Below, one piece after another: positions 1 through 13,882 of a DNA stretch of 64,000 nucleotides (its first letter is position 1; each line of letters opens with the position of its first letter). Location: assembly GCA_024699855.1 (NCBI GenBank), contig JAMPIQ010000002.1:10168001-10232000 (forward strand). Reading direction: 5' to 3'. The position numbers and the translations under genes were made by a program. A model generated the notes under the pieces. The model searched no databases and was not told the DNA's origin. It was given only the letters and a program-made list of their open reading frames with translations. This stretch comes from Aphelenchoides besseyi (taxonomy: Eukaryota; Nematoda; Chromadorea; Rhabditida; Aphelenchoididae).

Positions 1-1774
1 TTTTCAGAAGACGACATCAATTCACCAGCCCTCAGCTTCCATTTGCGACTCAAACATGAACCCGACGGTCAGTCGACGATCGTAGTCGCCGTTGGTTGTT
101 TGTTGGTCGATGCTTTCGAAACACGATTGGAATTTCGGTTCGTGCTTTTTAAATAGATTGTTTTTACGTCATCGACAAAGGCAACCAAGCACAACCCATT
201 GATAAATTCAATTTTATTGCTTCGCCTTCTTAGTGTTTGCGAAAATTCGTCGACGAACTAAAGTCAATTGTGCAAATGATCTTCGCGTTTAGTCTTCAAA
301 TTTAATGACTTCGCCTTTTATTTACCATGACCTTTCACATTCCATTAGGCTTACGATTCATCCGAAAACCAATTTCGTCTATCGTTCCAATTGTTGTGCA
401 TAACGAGTTGATTCCGTTAACCACTCCATCACCTCGCTTCCGCAATCGAATTCCGATTTCTTGTTCGGAAATCGCTCTCGACAAGACCTCGTGGTCACGT
501 TCGTTTAGAATGACGCACGAGGACGGAACACCGAGAATCGAGCGTTGTTTCGATTTTACGATCATTGCGATTTATGCAGCAACCACCTAATCAACTGGCG
601 CTCATATTTTCGACCTTTTACGTGTTTTCTCGTCGAATACGATCGTACACATTGCGCGTTTTTGTACGTTTTACAAATGTAGTTTCCGTAGAAGTTTTCT
701 TCAAATCATAATCCTACGTTTTTCTCGGCTAAAATAGACGACCGACGAGTTTTTACATCCATTTTTGGAAGTTCAGAAGCAAAAAGGTCGCAGTTGTTGG
801 CCGGCGGCAAGAAAGGAGGCGCAGGAGGACGGTTAGATTTGCACGCTCACTTGTACTAAACCTTCTGAATGCTATTGACCGTATTATTTTTTACTTGAGA
901 CTGTGATTTATCTGTCGACTCAGAGATCGTCGGTTTTCCGTCGATGGGCGTCATCGCTTAAAAGCATTGCAACAAACGTCTTTTGACGGATTTTCGTCGT
1001 GTTGAAAGGTGCTACCGACGACAGAGATCGGTATCCGTCGACAAAATTTGTTTTTTGGCGTCATTTTGAACTGTGGTTTTGAGCTTGAGGTGCAAAGATG
1101 CTTATTTTTGGCTCAGTCAGTTTAGCTTTCTCATCACCTTTTCGGTGTCTACAACATTTCGCACTAAATGAATGAGATTTTGACGGAAATTCTAAATCCA
1201 ACATTGCTCGTTCAAACACGTGTAACCGTCCATTTGTTGCTCATTCGAAATCCTGTTGTTTCATTTTTGCTGTTTGAAACGAACGATAATTCTGGGGGCT
1301 TCAATTGCGCTTTTTGGAGCATCGTTGTTGTCCAAGCAACTTAAACGTTTTCAATGGGCGGTATGTTTCACGACCATCGATTTCAAAAATATAACACTCG
1401 GTATGACATTTGGAATCGGACATTCGTGAAATTTTTGTTGTTCGACATCTGTGGGCTGATGGTCGTCAATTGCAATACGACGCTTCTAATCAGAATTCTT
1501 TTCTGTTCGAGTCTTTGTAACATCTGCGTCATAAATTAGAGTCACCTCCATTCTACAAGGTTTCTTCTCATCAAATTTGCTGTTGAACCGCACCTTCGAA
1601 AATTTGCGTGGGGCTAATACCGCGATTATTTTTAAAATGTTATGATGTCGGCACGCGTACGTATTCTTCCTTATGAATTATGCGTCATTTCGAGTAATTT
1701 GTCCTTAAAATGCAAGAACGTTCGCATTTCAGATCAGTTTTAACGACGTGTGCTCGTAAAAATCGCAGTTGGAA
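1..1774. other. Non-coding stretch before the first recognisable gene
   Basis: I see no convincing coding exon here. The open frames on both strands are short, overlap each other antisense and match nothing I recognise. The sequence is moderately AT-rich with many TCG/CGA trinucleotides. It probably holds promoter and 5' UTR sequence of the gene at 1775 and the end of a gene lying outside the window. Confidence 0.5.
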
Positions 1775-2438
1775 ATGACGAAATACGCGAACAAACTGTC
1801 GGATGTTCACTGCAAACCTTCGTTAATGGAATTAGCTCAACGTGCCGGATTCCTCACACTCAGTCCATCGGATCTTGTTTTCGAAGCAAAACAACCGGGT
1901 TTTGCCTACTACGACTACATTATTTCGTTATCACGAACAGGCGATGATTACGAATTATACTTGGCTAAACTTGATAGTCGAACCAACGTGGAATGGTTTC
2001 AAACGATTCATGTGCATCATTCTCAATTGGTTCAAAATCAATTGCCCATAAACGAGATCGCGATAATCACTTTGGGTATCTTGACTTGGCGTCAAGAAAT
2101 CACTCATTCTCGACTGTTATGTCTTGTCAGCAACGCCAATTCCTACGAATGTTTGCCGATGATGGAAGCACTCAAGAAAGCTTGTGGAAAGTTTAAGGTT
2201 TGTTGTTTATCTTCTTCGCATTCATTCAATCGTACACTTTTAGTGTTCTCATCATGTTATTGCTACCGGTCAACAAAAAGACTGCTCAGTGCCGAGTAAA
2301 GTTCAAATCATGAAGTTGCTCACTTGTCAGCACCGCAGCGAAATTGTCGAACTTCCAACTCAAGCAATTAGTTTGGGAAAATTCCTATTGTCGAAGAATG
2401 GAAACCCATTTCTATGTCTTTGTTTTCTTAAGCTTTAA
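1775..2438 (+). CDS. Unrecognised two-exon protein, about 206 aa
   Basis: Two exons (about 1775-2197 and 2244-2438) join in phase 0 across a 46-nt intron with a GTTTGT donor and TTTTAG acceptor. The ATG at 1775 follows an AG acceptor-like site by 6 nt, which resembles a trans-splice or 5' UTR acceptor. The product is soluble with mixed composition: no signal peptide, no membrane segment, and no motif I can name. Stretches such as YDYIISLSRTGDDYELYLAK and EALKKACGKFK have the amphipathic look of a folded domain rather than a chance reading. The 3' exon ends in a hydrophobic cysteine-containing tail (PFLCLCFLKL), so the true 3' end could lie elsewhere by alternative splicing. No function is proposed. 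Confidence 0.5.
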
Positions 2439-3183
2439 TGATCATATCTTTCTGTCGGGTTGTTTCCTCAAACCAAATCTTCCCTTAATTGCCATTATGT
2501 GCAATGTGTAATCGAATATTTCGATTTTCAATGCGTGTATCTTACTCAGCATAATACGATCCCTTTGTTCTATAATTTTTGTACAGACACTCTTTTCCGG
2601 TGTTTATCCAAAGCCCAAATCTCAAACTCCAATTATAGATGTTCTGGTCATTAATCTACGTACAAGTTACGTAGTTGTGAAATTAAAAGAAGCCACAAGT
2701 ACTTCTTTTCCTCTGTAAACACGATCTTCAGTTTTGGTAACACTCCTTGTAATTGATATTTGAGCATTATAATCAACCATAAGCATCATAAATGAATGGT
2801 CAATAACCAGTTGAACTTTAAGATGAAATGAAATTAAAGAAATATCAACAAATGAAATTAGCAATCTTAAAATAGATAGTTAGAAAGTACTAGTAAAAGT
2901 TCTGTAATTTAATCAGGAAAGTTTGTTCGCTGTAATCAACGTGCTCTAAAGCTTTTACTAGACAGCCTGCTAGCTGAACAGTCTTCTAATAGCTTGTCAT
3001 TCATACTCGTGTAGGTGGCTTGTTTAAACAGACAAACATGACACACCCGACAAACGGCATTTCCACGCTCGAGATGCAACGTTGCACTCCATTTGCTCTC
3101 GAAGTCTAAGCACCACTTACCTGGCGATTAGTTTTGATTGTCGAATATTAAATGCCTCTACTTTAACAAATCAAATTGATCAG
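2439..3183. other. Intergenic region between the unknown gene and TMEM87
   Basis: This AT-rich spacer has no supported exon. Small frames on both strands are inconsistent with each other. The last bases before 3184 form an AG acceptor-like site (TTGATCAG) that abuts the next start codon. Confidence 0.5.
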
Positions 3184-5280
3184 ATGCATTCACAACGCAA
3201 ATTTCTGTGGTTTCTCGTATTTCAATGGATCTCCGTAGTTCACTCCAACCTTTTGATACCGGGAATTATGAAAGAGGAAGTCGAGTTAGTGTCTCATGCA
3301 GTAAGTTGAAGGTTTCGTTCCAACTATTCACGTTTGTTTTTAAGCAAGAATACGTTGGCTTTCTCCAATCGGCTTTGAACGGAACTGAAGTGGAAATTCG
3401 ACTTCGCTGTAATAGCGAAGTCAATGCCGCTTTTGAAGTTCAATTCGTCGTCCGAAGTTCTCCGTGCTCAAAGGAATTTTTTGTTGATAAAAGCCGATTC
3501 AGTCAGGTCACAAATCTTTTGGTAAGTTCGTCTTCATCGATTGTAAATTTACGTTTGTTTTCAGGCCTTTTACTTCAACGAAGAGCATTCCATTCCGGAC
3601 GGCTACAATTACAACTCATTCTGGTATCACAAATCCGAAGTTAAGGAATACAATTGTAAGGATTTCAATGGCGATTGGTTCTTCGAAACTGCCACCATTC
3701 AACCGATGGAAATGCGAAACGTAACCCGGTCCTCAACGGTGATTAAATTTTCGATTGTTTTCTCACGCTTAGTTTCAGAACAATAATTCGAGCAAACCCC
3801 GTACAAAACGTCAAAATTACCCGGGCTTGAACGGCAACTCAATCGATGGTGGAGCCAAAAGTTCGTTAACTTCTTGGCATCCTGTTCAACAACTACCAGC
3901 TGATGCTGCTTACTTGCTGATTGTTCGTATTGCTGCTAAAAACGATGATTTGAAAACCGACCCGACACCAAAAGTTGTTGTTGAAGCGCAATGGCGAGGT
4001 CCATACGGTTATTTGAGTGCAATCGACTATCCGCTTCTTCATTTCTACGGATTCATGTCCTTCTTCTACATAATTTTGGCGGCTATCTGGTTCTTCGTGT
4101 GCTTGAAACATTGGAAAGACTTATTGCGAATTCAATTTTGGATAGGTAAAATAAACCCACGTGCAGTCGTTACTGTTTGCATTCAGGAGTTGTAATCATA
4201 GTTGGATTGTTAGAGAAGTCGTTCTACTACGCAGAATATTCGAATCTCAACGAAACTGGTTTATCGTATGACGGTCTTATTGAATTGGCCGAATTGACTT
4301 CCTGTTTGAAAAGAACTTTGGCTCACATTTTGGTTATTACCGTGGCCGTTGGGTATGGTGTTGTGAAACCACGATTGGGATCGACGTTGAATCAAGTTCT
4401 GATGGTTGGCGGTTTGTACTTTCTGCTTTGCGCAATTGAAGGACTTACACGTGTTTCAATGGTATTTCAAGGAAATAGTCAAATGAAAGCAGCGATCATT
4501 TTTTAGCGTTCTACCGATTCAATGAAAGAGAAACAAGTTGCGAAAATTCCGTTAGCGTTTCTTGAGGTTTTGATTGCTTATTGGGTGTTCACATCGTTGA
4601 TGACCACCATTCGAGCGTTAAGAGTCAGACGCAACTTGGTGAGTTAATGTCTTTCAAGCGAATTCTAAGTGATGTTTTAGGTTAAATTGAATCTTTATCG
4701 TCATTTCACGAACGTTCTGGCTTTTTCGTTAGGCGTCTCAATTCTTTTCATGTTGTGGTCACTTTATGTTCACATCGTTCAACGTTGTTTAACCGGTTGG
4801 AAAGAGTTGTAAGTTTTGGCATGAAAGTCCAGAATAGATTACGTTCTACAGATGGATTGACACTGCATTTTGGCATGTTTTCTTTTGTATAATTTTGGTT
4901 ATGATTACGATCCTTTGGAGGCCTTCTCAAAACAATCAAAGATACGCGTTTACGGTAATTTGAATAAAGGCTTATTGATTAAGTTCTGTTTTCAGCCGTT
5001 GCTTGACGATTCAGAAGACGAAAACGACGCAGATGTCTTGTACAGTCAAGAAGAATTGAAGTTCCGAAATCTCGACGTATCAGTGAAAACCGAAACCACC
5101 AAAAAGCAGCCTTCACGTATCGGAGTAGGCATTTGAATTCGTGATCACCGATGTAATGATTGTATTTAGAATGAGTTGGATTGGATTGAACGAAATATTC
5201 CTTCTTCCATTGCTGAAGCGTTGGTTGATGAAGAAGAAGAGAAAGAGCAAAGAGCATTGGAGATGTCTAAAATGCTTTAG
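3184..5280 (+). CDS. TMEM87-family Golgi seven-transmembrane protein
   Basis: Multi-exon gene of roughly 570 aa with short introns. The start at 3184 opens a clear signal peptide ([21 protein letters not shown]). A cysteine-bearing lumenal domain follows, then seven hydrophobic segments. Diagnostic TMEM87 blocks are present: [20 protein letters not shown] before TM1, [41 protein letters not shown] with [12 protein letters not shown], and after TM7 [13 protein letters not shown]. The acidic cytoplasmic tail ends with a motif like the family's LKWVEENVPSS (here [11 protein letters not shown]). The family (TMEM87A/B, related to GPR107/108, with a lumenal GOLD-like domain) acts in Golgi transport and has been linked to mechanosensitive channels. 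Exons were joined by hand, but the fit is continuous from signal peptide to stop. A possible AATAAA lies at 5423. Confidence 0.93.
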
Positions 5281-5755
5281 GTTTTGGTATCTGCGGACAA
5301 ACCGGTTCATTTAATGCACGTTGAAGTAGACAATAATTAACGGGTTAACTGTGGTAGACAACGCTAATAATTTTTTGTACTTAAACATCCATTAACATTA
5401 TGAGTTGCGTTTTCAAAACGATAATAAACCCTTCTGACCAGTGACGAGTCTTCTAGAAACTGAATTTAGCCAATTTATTGAGCAAACAATCACTTTCGTC
5501 TTGTAGTGAACGTTGAATGAAGGTGAGAGGTTATTCATGATATCAATTGGTAGGACGCACTAAATTGGCTTATCAGACATAAAGCGAGAAATACAATGCA
5601 ATGGAGTGTTAAGACGCGTGTTCGATTGCTTCTTTTCTTACCACTGACGCAAGTCTGAAGTTCGCAGTTTTCGTCTTCAAATGTTTTTGTTCAGCAGCTG
5701 TTTGTGATTTTTGTTCACCGATTTAGAACAAAATGTTATCGTCGAATGTCAAAAA
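5281..5755. other. Intergenic region with TMEM87 poly(A) signal
   Basis: AATAAA occurs at 5423-5428, about 143 nt after the TMEM87 stop. The remainder presumably contains the promoter and 5' UTR of the receptor gene at 5756, including a possible acceptor (GATTTAG) ending near 5726. No coding exon is supported. Confidence 0.5.
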
Positions 5756-7346
5756 ATGGCCAATTTAACGATGTTCCGATTGCATTCCGCACGTTTCGAA
5801 ACATCACCATTTCCAACCAACTGGACGTCATGTAGCATAGATATTCAGAACAAGATCTATGACTACAATGATTCGAAGAACAATGTTAGTTTCTTCAAAT
5901 TCTGATATGTTCTCTTCCGAATATCGTTAATTATCGTAAACAATTTTATTTTAGTTGGCCAACAACACAATTCCTACTCTGTCGTTGTTCTTGTCGTCGA
6001 TAGCGATTATTGTGAACACACTCTTTGGTTATTTGGTTGTTTATGGACTGCGAAAAAAGATTCTTCCGTTTCGTGGGTATTCGTTGATGTTAAATCGATC
6101 GTTGACCGATCTTCTCGTCTCCATTCTGACGGTCATATTCATTGCGTTGCATCGATTCTCCGAAGTTAATGAGCCGGAGTTGAGTGATGAAGGAGAAAAC
6201 AAGACGGCCTTTGAGGTTGTTTACATAATTCCACATGGTCGGACGTTATTCACACTTTTACTAACGTTAGATTACTGGGCAGTAGCCGGAGCATACGGTT
6301 AGTTGGTTTAAACTATTTGAAGCATTCAAACTTTTTTGCAGGCGTTCTCGCTTTTCTGCCTTTTGTTGCTGTGAAATATCCGTGGATCTATCGCACTAAA
6401 ATCACAAATCGACGAACTGGTTTGTTGCTAAAGTAGTTCCATAAGATTTCGTTTTGTTTAGTAATGATCATGGTGATTGTTTGGGTTTGCGGTGCTATTT
6501 ATTCGATTTTGGTTGTGTGCCTTAGCTCAAATAACGTTTTTAACGTGTTTAACGGTCACAATGATCTCTTACATTGGACAGTCTCAAAAGAAGATTACGT
6601 CTTATCGATCTCGAATCTCGTCATTTTGTCATTGGCTTTTGTTTTGGTGACTTTCAGTTACGTTGCGACGATGGTTTTCTTGTGGCGAAAGAGTGGAACA
6701 AAAGGTTGCTAATCAATTGAGTTTGTGGCAATTTTTGATCTAGGTTACGCAAGTGTTCACTTTACAAGCATAAAACGAATGGCTTTGAACATTTGTGCCT
6801 TTGTGGCTACATGCATTGTCATGGCGAGTTTTGTTGCGTTGCCTTTGTTCCTAAAATCACACATACAAGAACTCGAGAAATTGAGCACAGTGAGTGTAAT
6901 CATGAAACCGATCTATTTTGTCATTTCTGAAGTCGTTGTGCGACGAAGCCGTTCACGTTTTCCATTTGAGTTATCAGATGGCACTTTGGACAACATACGC
7001 AATGACAGGATGGGCGTTACGAATGATTTTAGATCCAATAACCACATTCTTTCTTGATGATCGTTTTAAAAAAGTTTTCAAGAGAGGAATCTGCTGTTTG
7101 AATGGATCAAATGACAAGAGTATTCCCAGCGGTCGTTCGACAATCGCTCCAGTACAACAGAATCCAAACTACATGCCTCCACGCTCAATGATCTCTGAGT
7201 TTGTGCAAAAATGCGCCGAATTGCACGTTACACCGTTGAGTGTTTCTGGCCAATACTTTCGCTTTCGACAGCCGACATTCATCGAACCTTCGGTCAATGA
7301 ACGAAGAGCTCGCAATCATGTTCGCTTCGACGATCTTGTTTGTTGA
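5756..7346 (+). CDS. Divergent rhodopsin-like G protein-coupled receptor, orphan
   Basis: Six exons separated by 40-60-nt introns give a protein of about 430 aa with seven hydrophobic segments. An N-terminal tail with NxT sequons (ANLT) precedes TM1. TM2 carries a typical NRSLTDLL motif. The DRY position after TM3 reads VKY (FVAVKYPWIYRTKITNRRT). TM7 contains LRMILDPITTFFLDDRFKKVF, a DPxxxF version of NPxxY, followed by an amphipathic helix-8 region. This layout resembles nematode-expanded families (srsx or srx-like) more than aminergic or classic peptide receptors, but I cannot assign a family or ligand. The intracellular tail is long and Ser/Thr-rich. The start is uncertain: 5756 is the first ATG that keeps the first exon open, and an upstream exon is possible. 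Confidence 0.75.
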
Positions 7347-10300
7347 GTTCGATTGAGTTTGTATCTAAAAATTCTTCCATACTTTTGAAATAACGTCAAA
7401 ACAAGGTGATTGTTTGCAATAAATTTCAATGAACAGTCGAATATTTGAGTTGAAAAGAAAATTTTGTAATACAATCGTGTAAAATGATGCTGCACAAAAA
7501 CTCTCGATGTTCCAAATCAGAATGAACGGCCAACATGAGGAGCTTCGCGTTGCTTCTTCATTTCCAATCTCATGGTTTTCTGGTCAGTTAAAAGTCAAGT
7601 GCTCTCACTTTTATTTCAACTAATAACAAGAGAGCGAAAGGTGCTCGCGCAACTCCTCTTGTACTTTCTCTCCAACTGAGTATCGTTTTTGGGAACAAAG
7701 TGTTTGGGGTAAGAGCAATTAAGAGTGGTTTCTCGTAAGTTTATTCGATTGTTTGCAAAATGACTTTGTTTTTTGGAATTGACAATAAAACGGCAATTAC
7801 GTATGTCACGATTCACTCGACTTTCTCAGCAATCTATTTACTGACCTTTGGGTCTTCGGACCTTTGATTGACATTTGAAGTTCCGTCTTTTAGTCAACGT
7901 TGCGTATTCACGTGTCTCTATTTTGCCTCAAGGCAATTGATACAACTGCTTACGAAATTGGTTGTCGTTGAACCCGCCACGCTGTTGCAAGTGCAGTCAA
8001 TGCGCTGACTTCTTTTTGCCAAAATCGTCTCCGTTGAACTGAGTTTGGAAATGCGAGACGTCTTTTGGCGAAGCTGTTATTGCTTCGTGTGCTCATTTTA
8101 CGGCTCAGGTTTGTCTTTGCCGTGAAGACACTCTTCAAACGGCACACGCGCTTCATTTTTGCACCGGTTTCATGGAGATGAGCATCGTGCATCATCTTCG
8201 TTTTATTTCCAATCCTATTTTCCTCAACTCGACATACCAAACTATTGAAGTTGCTTAATAGCGGCATAAAAGTTTTGATGGTATAGCTCTAGTTGTTGCT
8301 TCAAATAGCACTTTTTCGTATTTCAATTTGCACCGTATTTCTAACTCGCTTATCCAGTTACCGCATGCAATAAGCATCCGTTGTAAGAGGAACGGAGATG
8401 TTTAATAAGAAGTTTGCTCGGATGTATGGCAAATGGCAAACGAAGGAAATGGTCTTCATTCACTACTGAAATGTTAACAGGAACATATTGAGTCTGAAGA
8501 CCGGATGAAGAGGAACGAAGACGAAGAAGCGCACAGCAGAGAGTAGACTAAGTTAGAATTTACGCTTTAGGAGTGTAGAGAAAACCAGAAGCATAAAGTG
8601 AAAATACATAAAAGTCATTTGGTCCTCCAGTTTGGCGCTTCCGTTTATCTATTGCATTCAATCCCACCAACTTAACCAGCGAAATGGTTTCATGTGCTAT
8701 TCCGCATTCTTGTAACTTGTGTTTCGTATATTCTGTCGTGAAATCGATACGGAAGCTAATAAGCATGTTTTTCCCACATTTTTAATCATCTGTAAGGCAT
8801 ATTAGCCAACGTTCATCTCAGCTCAATGTTTCTCTGCTATTTTCTTTCTACAAAACATATCCACCTCTGCACACCTACTTTTTCCATATAATCTCTAAAA
8901 CGCTGCTACAAAATACATCGACAATTGGTTATTGTACGATAATCGATAGGCTTATACGCAAATCAAATGTAATAAGATTTTTGCGTTTCACTTTTCTTGC
9001 ATTTGATGTGCTATTTCAATTAGTGAATCTTGTTTTCGTCATATTTTGACATCTTGTCTTCAAATGTCCGCTTGTCAGTGGTTTGTGAGCGTTTCAAACG
9101 AACCGAAATGGTCACGTTTCATTGCCCCGTTGATTTTGACATCTCTAACCAACTCATTTTAAATCCCCCAAAGCAATTTACACACATGCTTCAATATGTG
9201 CTCCAAACGTTGCGCATTGGCACATGCTTGTAATAGAAATCCGAGCATAAACGCTTCATTTAACATGCCCAAAGATATACGTGTTGATTCCAAAAGATTT
9301 ATCTGTCGAAGCGTGAATGGACAATGAAGTAAAAGAAAAGTAAATCGACTTGCTGTCCGGATGTAAGTGTTAGGGTCCATTGAAGATAAAAACTTTCCAA
9401 GGCATTTGAACGCTTGCGGATGTTCGAAACGTTGCAAGAAGATGAAGGAATTGAAGGGCGAGAGTCGAATGACCAGAATGATTACGAGTGTGCAGCAGAG
9501 AGCGACAAGAAGTTTCGGAGCGTCAGATTCCAAAAAAGCGCCATGTCAAGAAGCTAATTGTAAGGAAACTTTCATTAGTTCTGCCTGAGTTATTTCTCTT
9601 CGTTTCTGCTCATGTTTCGTCTTTGTTCACCAACACAAATGAGTTGTGTGCCACGATTTTTCTGCCGTGGGAATCGCAGTGATTTCCGAAGTCTCACGCC
9701 GCAGAATTCCGAAACTGCGTTCTATACACGCCGTCCGACTGTTTAGTTATTAAAACGTTAACGATGAATTGAGTGGAAACTAAAAATGAAAACTCGCGTG
9801 TCGATGACGTGAAGGCAAATTATTTATCGTTGACGTTTTGATGGGAACATTTCAAGTTTGGAACTACATATTGAGTTGAACCGTGATGTATTCCTCATTG
9901 TGTTTCATCTTCGTGTTGTTTGGGTTTCATTATCGTCTTTTTGCTTGTTTTGATGATAATTGAGATCAATTTGCCGTCGAGGGCAAACGACAGGTCTCGG
10001 AAATAGGGAAAATAAACGACAAAGAGAACGTCCGCAATCTCATCGTATTACTGTAAACAGACGAAAACGTTCTTGAAACAAAGATTGTTCGCTGTTCACC
10101 AACAGTCAGAAGAAGAGAAGAAAACCGTTTTTTTTGCTCGGTTTAATGAAATTTTCCTGTTTGGACGATTCGTCTGCGGTCGACCGAGTAGTTTGTGAAA
10201 TGCAAATCGACTGAGCACATCGGACTGCTCCCGCCTGCTTCTCGGCTCCAGTCGACAAGTGTCAAATAATTTGAGCGGGAATCTGGTCGCTGTGAATTTG

Positions 10301-13300
10301 TTTTGAGTTTCCATTTTCTATAAATCTAACTTTTGAAGAGCGCAATAGTGTTGGAGGTCTGCGAATTTTGGGCCGCTGAGTAAACAAATTTGTGCCCTTC
10401 TTCCGTTGCTCTTCTGCGACAATCACAATAACCGCCCTCCTTCGTCGTCGTATAACTTCACTTCCGACTCCCAACAATTAAAGAGCTACAGCGATGGCGG
10501 AACGACCACAATTTTCGTCCGATGTTCTTTTGATAGCTTTTGCAACGGACATTGTCTTCGAAGTTTTCGATTTTCGCCAAAAGCTACGTAATCAACTGAC
10601 TTCTAATTACCTAATCATTTCTCTCTGACAAATCGAAACCTTAGTTTGTATGCGATCGTTAAGTAGAACACTCGACTTGCTTCGCACTGTATACCATCCG
10701 AGTATTCAGCATTACATGCGTTTTGCTTCCGATTGTTCTAGCATTGATAAGGTGGAACAAAGAATGATTGTTGATTCTATCTGTGAATGTCCATTGCATA
10801 TTAGTCAACATCACAGCTATCTTTTCGCCCGACTTCTAATTGCAAAACAGAAATTTGGTTCCATTCATTTGAGGTCTATAGATTAGCGTGCAAATATCTA
10901 TTCGTCGCAAGACTTCTGATTTATAAACTGGACGTCTGAAGTTCATTTTTCAGACTGACGTATTCCTACGCTTTTGCAGTTTAAAAAACGAGTTGGGTTT
11001 GAATTGCGGTTTGTTCTCGCGCTCTTTCATTGATACATTAGTTTGGACATAAATTCTTGAATACAAATCTTATTGTGACTTCAAAACGTTTGACAAATTG
11101 GAGTTCAGACGACGTCGAAACTGGGGCATTAGCATTGGGATTCTTGCGAAAAAATTGAAGGCCCAATGTTCACTTTCTCACAATCTTTCTGATACAATGA
11201 CTGCGTACTGTGAATTCAGATGACTCTGTTGCGTATTTCCGTTCGCTTTAAATTTTGGTTTCCTGTCATCATTTGATAGACAACCAATTGCTCCTCAAGA
11301 AATTCAATTGGAATAAACTTGTTCTCATTTGTCTGCGGCATCAATTTTCGTTTACGTTCTGAGTCTTTGGCGGCAACATTCATCAGAGAATTTAAGTCTA
11401 TGCGCCGCACATATACTGCGGTTTTACACGTTCGAAGGGAATTTGATTAAATCATCGACGGCATCCACGTGTATTCACTGCGAGCTTATTTGGCTTTTGA
11501 TATGCCTTTCAGACAATTAAACTCGCACATGTGGCAAGCAGAAGTAGCTTGAGACGGAGAGTAAACGAATATAATTTGTTAATATTCGGTCACATTCGTT
11601 GTTTTGACACGCGTCGTTTTCAACGTCTGATAACCAAACAGCTAGCGGTTATGTACGGTTGGTTGGAAGTCGTCTAGATGTAACAAATGAGGTTGAAACG
11701 GCTGATCTTTCGCTCTTAACTGGCTAGTTTTTCTCGGATATTCTCTTCGTGTACATACCTCAATGTTTTTTTGGAACAAGTTGACGAGACTCATTTATCG
11801 AAAACAAGTGTTGGAATATGATAAGAGACATTTCCAACGATACTCATTGAACATACACTCGCATGTGTGTCTTCAGAGGTCGTCTCTTAAATGTGTTGAA
11901 AGCAAAAGCATGCTTTGCATGTTAAAAGATGGGCTCTAGGTGATAGGACGAAGTCAATTTGTCCAGAAATTTTTACGCATTACGGATGTTTGGTTTAGAA
12001 AAAGAAGGGCATTTGGGGCTCCGTATTCTGACGCCCATCCTCGAAGCCAATTGTTGTACGCAAAAGGCTTCTTCTCCAATTCCCGCCCTCGCGTCACTTT
12101 ATTATGACGAAAATACTAATCAATGTTATTGAATTTTCCACTCTGTTTGCAGGTTTATTTGCATTTAAGACATAGTATATGAAAAGTCTATTTGTCATTT
12201 TTGTGTTTCTCGTCAACTTTTATTCGACTGTTTGTCCAAAAATTCGAGACCCCACACAAACATGCCGCTGATGTACGTTCGGTATAAACGTTTGGTTTAA
12301 CGGCACGCGCAGTAACCTGGTCCGCGTCGTAACCTCGGCCACAGTTTCGAATTTTTCATTTTTGTCGATCTTCCGGTTCTTCCGTCGTGGTTTGGTCGCA
12401 ATTTTAGACGACGGAAAGCAGCGTCATATTGCAAAAACCGTTTGATGCGCATTCCGAGTTCATTCGCTGTTTCTTCCGAAACTCATCTTCGACTTATGTT
12501 CCATCGAATTGAGAGCAAAACTTCGTTCAGAAATGCGTGGTATTTCGAAGGAATGATTTTGTTTGTTTAATAGATTTTTCGCCGTGAATGTTCGCCATCG
12601 CTTCGTGCAACTAAAAGTTCTCCAAAGCGGACATTTAGAATTGAGTTTAACGTCGAGTTGCCGGTTTGTTTAATCTGCTTTGTACTTGTGACTAATTGCA
12701 TAAACCGTTTTCTTGTCTCTCCATTTATTGCAGATAACAAAGCGTCCGAATTTGTTTCCTCGACGTTCAAATTCGATTTGCCAATAACGTCGCAACACCC
12801 GAAGCGTTTGAAGTCCAATTATAGTCATTTGACGCTGGTTCTTATTTTTTATGGCGACTGATAAGCTTGACGTTTTGCTCGTCGTCACATTCCTATTGGT
12901 TTGAAGATAACAGATAACTCCTCTAAACGACCATTTAAGTAGATTGAACGAAAAGTTCACACAGGTATCATTTTCCGATTCAGATGCCTTATGGGCAGAG
13001 ATCGGTTAGCTATCGACCATTGGCAAAACAGACGGGTGTTTGATTGAGTTTGAAAGCAACTTTTTAAACGGTCTACGGGTCATAGCGAGCAACGACACCT
13101 GTTTTTGCGACGGACACAAGCGAATTGTCTTAATTTTCCTACGTTCTTCCAAGTAATTTAACACGTCTTAATCGGCACTTGATTTCCAACGGCTTCCGAG
13201 CGACATGCAATCGGCTCAAAAAACGTGATTTACGCGTTTATCCACTTAAAAATGGTCTTATTGTTCTCAGATAATTTTGCTCTTGACTTTTGCGACACAA

Positions 13301-13882
13301 ATTCATTAGTGTTTGTTGATGTTTCAATGTAAGAAGGGTCATTGAACATGGAAACCATTTGTCGGCTTCTTTTTAACCGACAAATGTTTTTACTTCCTGT
13401 GATGAAGGTGTTCAATTGTTGTCTTCTAATGAACGGAAACGACATACGGTGAAGACCAAATAAAGATTTTGATTGGTGTGTAAAGTTTTGGAAAACTTTA
13501 TTCACTGCACACACGTAATTTGCAAGTTTGCTGTTGAGAACGTCACCGGAATCCACGTTTTCTTTTATCAACACTGGCACTTTGTGCGGATTAACGGCTT
13601 TGGTCGTCGTTCCCGTCTGTTTTGGTTTGTTGTGCTTCGTATTGGAGAAACTAAAGGGAACATGAGTTCAAATCACGTTCCCTTTTCTCTTCCGTTTGCG
13701 GTCATCTCGTCTCTACCGCCTTTTTTGGTTGAAATTTACGAGATCGCGTTCCTTCAACGAATTCAATTTGTTGGCCAAAAAAGTTTGCATTCTTTCAGCC
13801 AAACAATCAAAAGTCTACATCCTTTTTGTAAGATGTTCTGGCCGGCGGCATAACCGCAATAGTCCGCGACAAGTCGCGAGCG
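7347..13882. other. 6.5-kb gene-poor region upstream of the amine receptor
   Basis: AATAAA at 7418-7423 fits the 3' end of the preceding receptor. For the rest, I find only short open frames on both strands with no family resemblance. The longest are a 124-codon minus-strand frame at 9159-9533, a 126-codon plus-strand frame at 13473-13853 and a 116-codon minus-strand frame at 13230-13580. The region is exceptional in this otherwise compact window and may hold the extended regulatory sequence or 5' UTR exons of the neurotransmitter receptor at 13883. Confidence 0.5.

Noticed and set aside
9159..9588. Overlapping 124-codon (-) and 73-codon (+) frames as a gene
   Set aside because: The two strands are open over the same sequence, composition is uninformative, and no splice partners or family resemblance were found.
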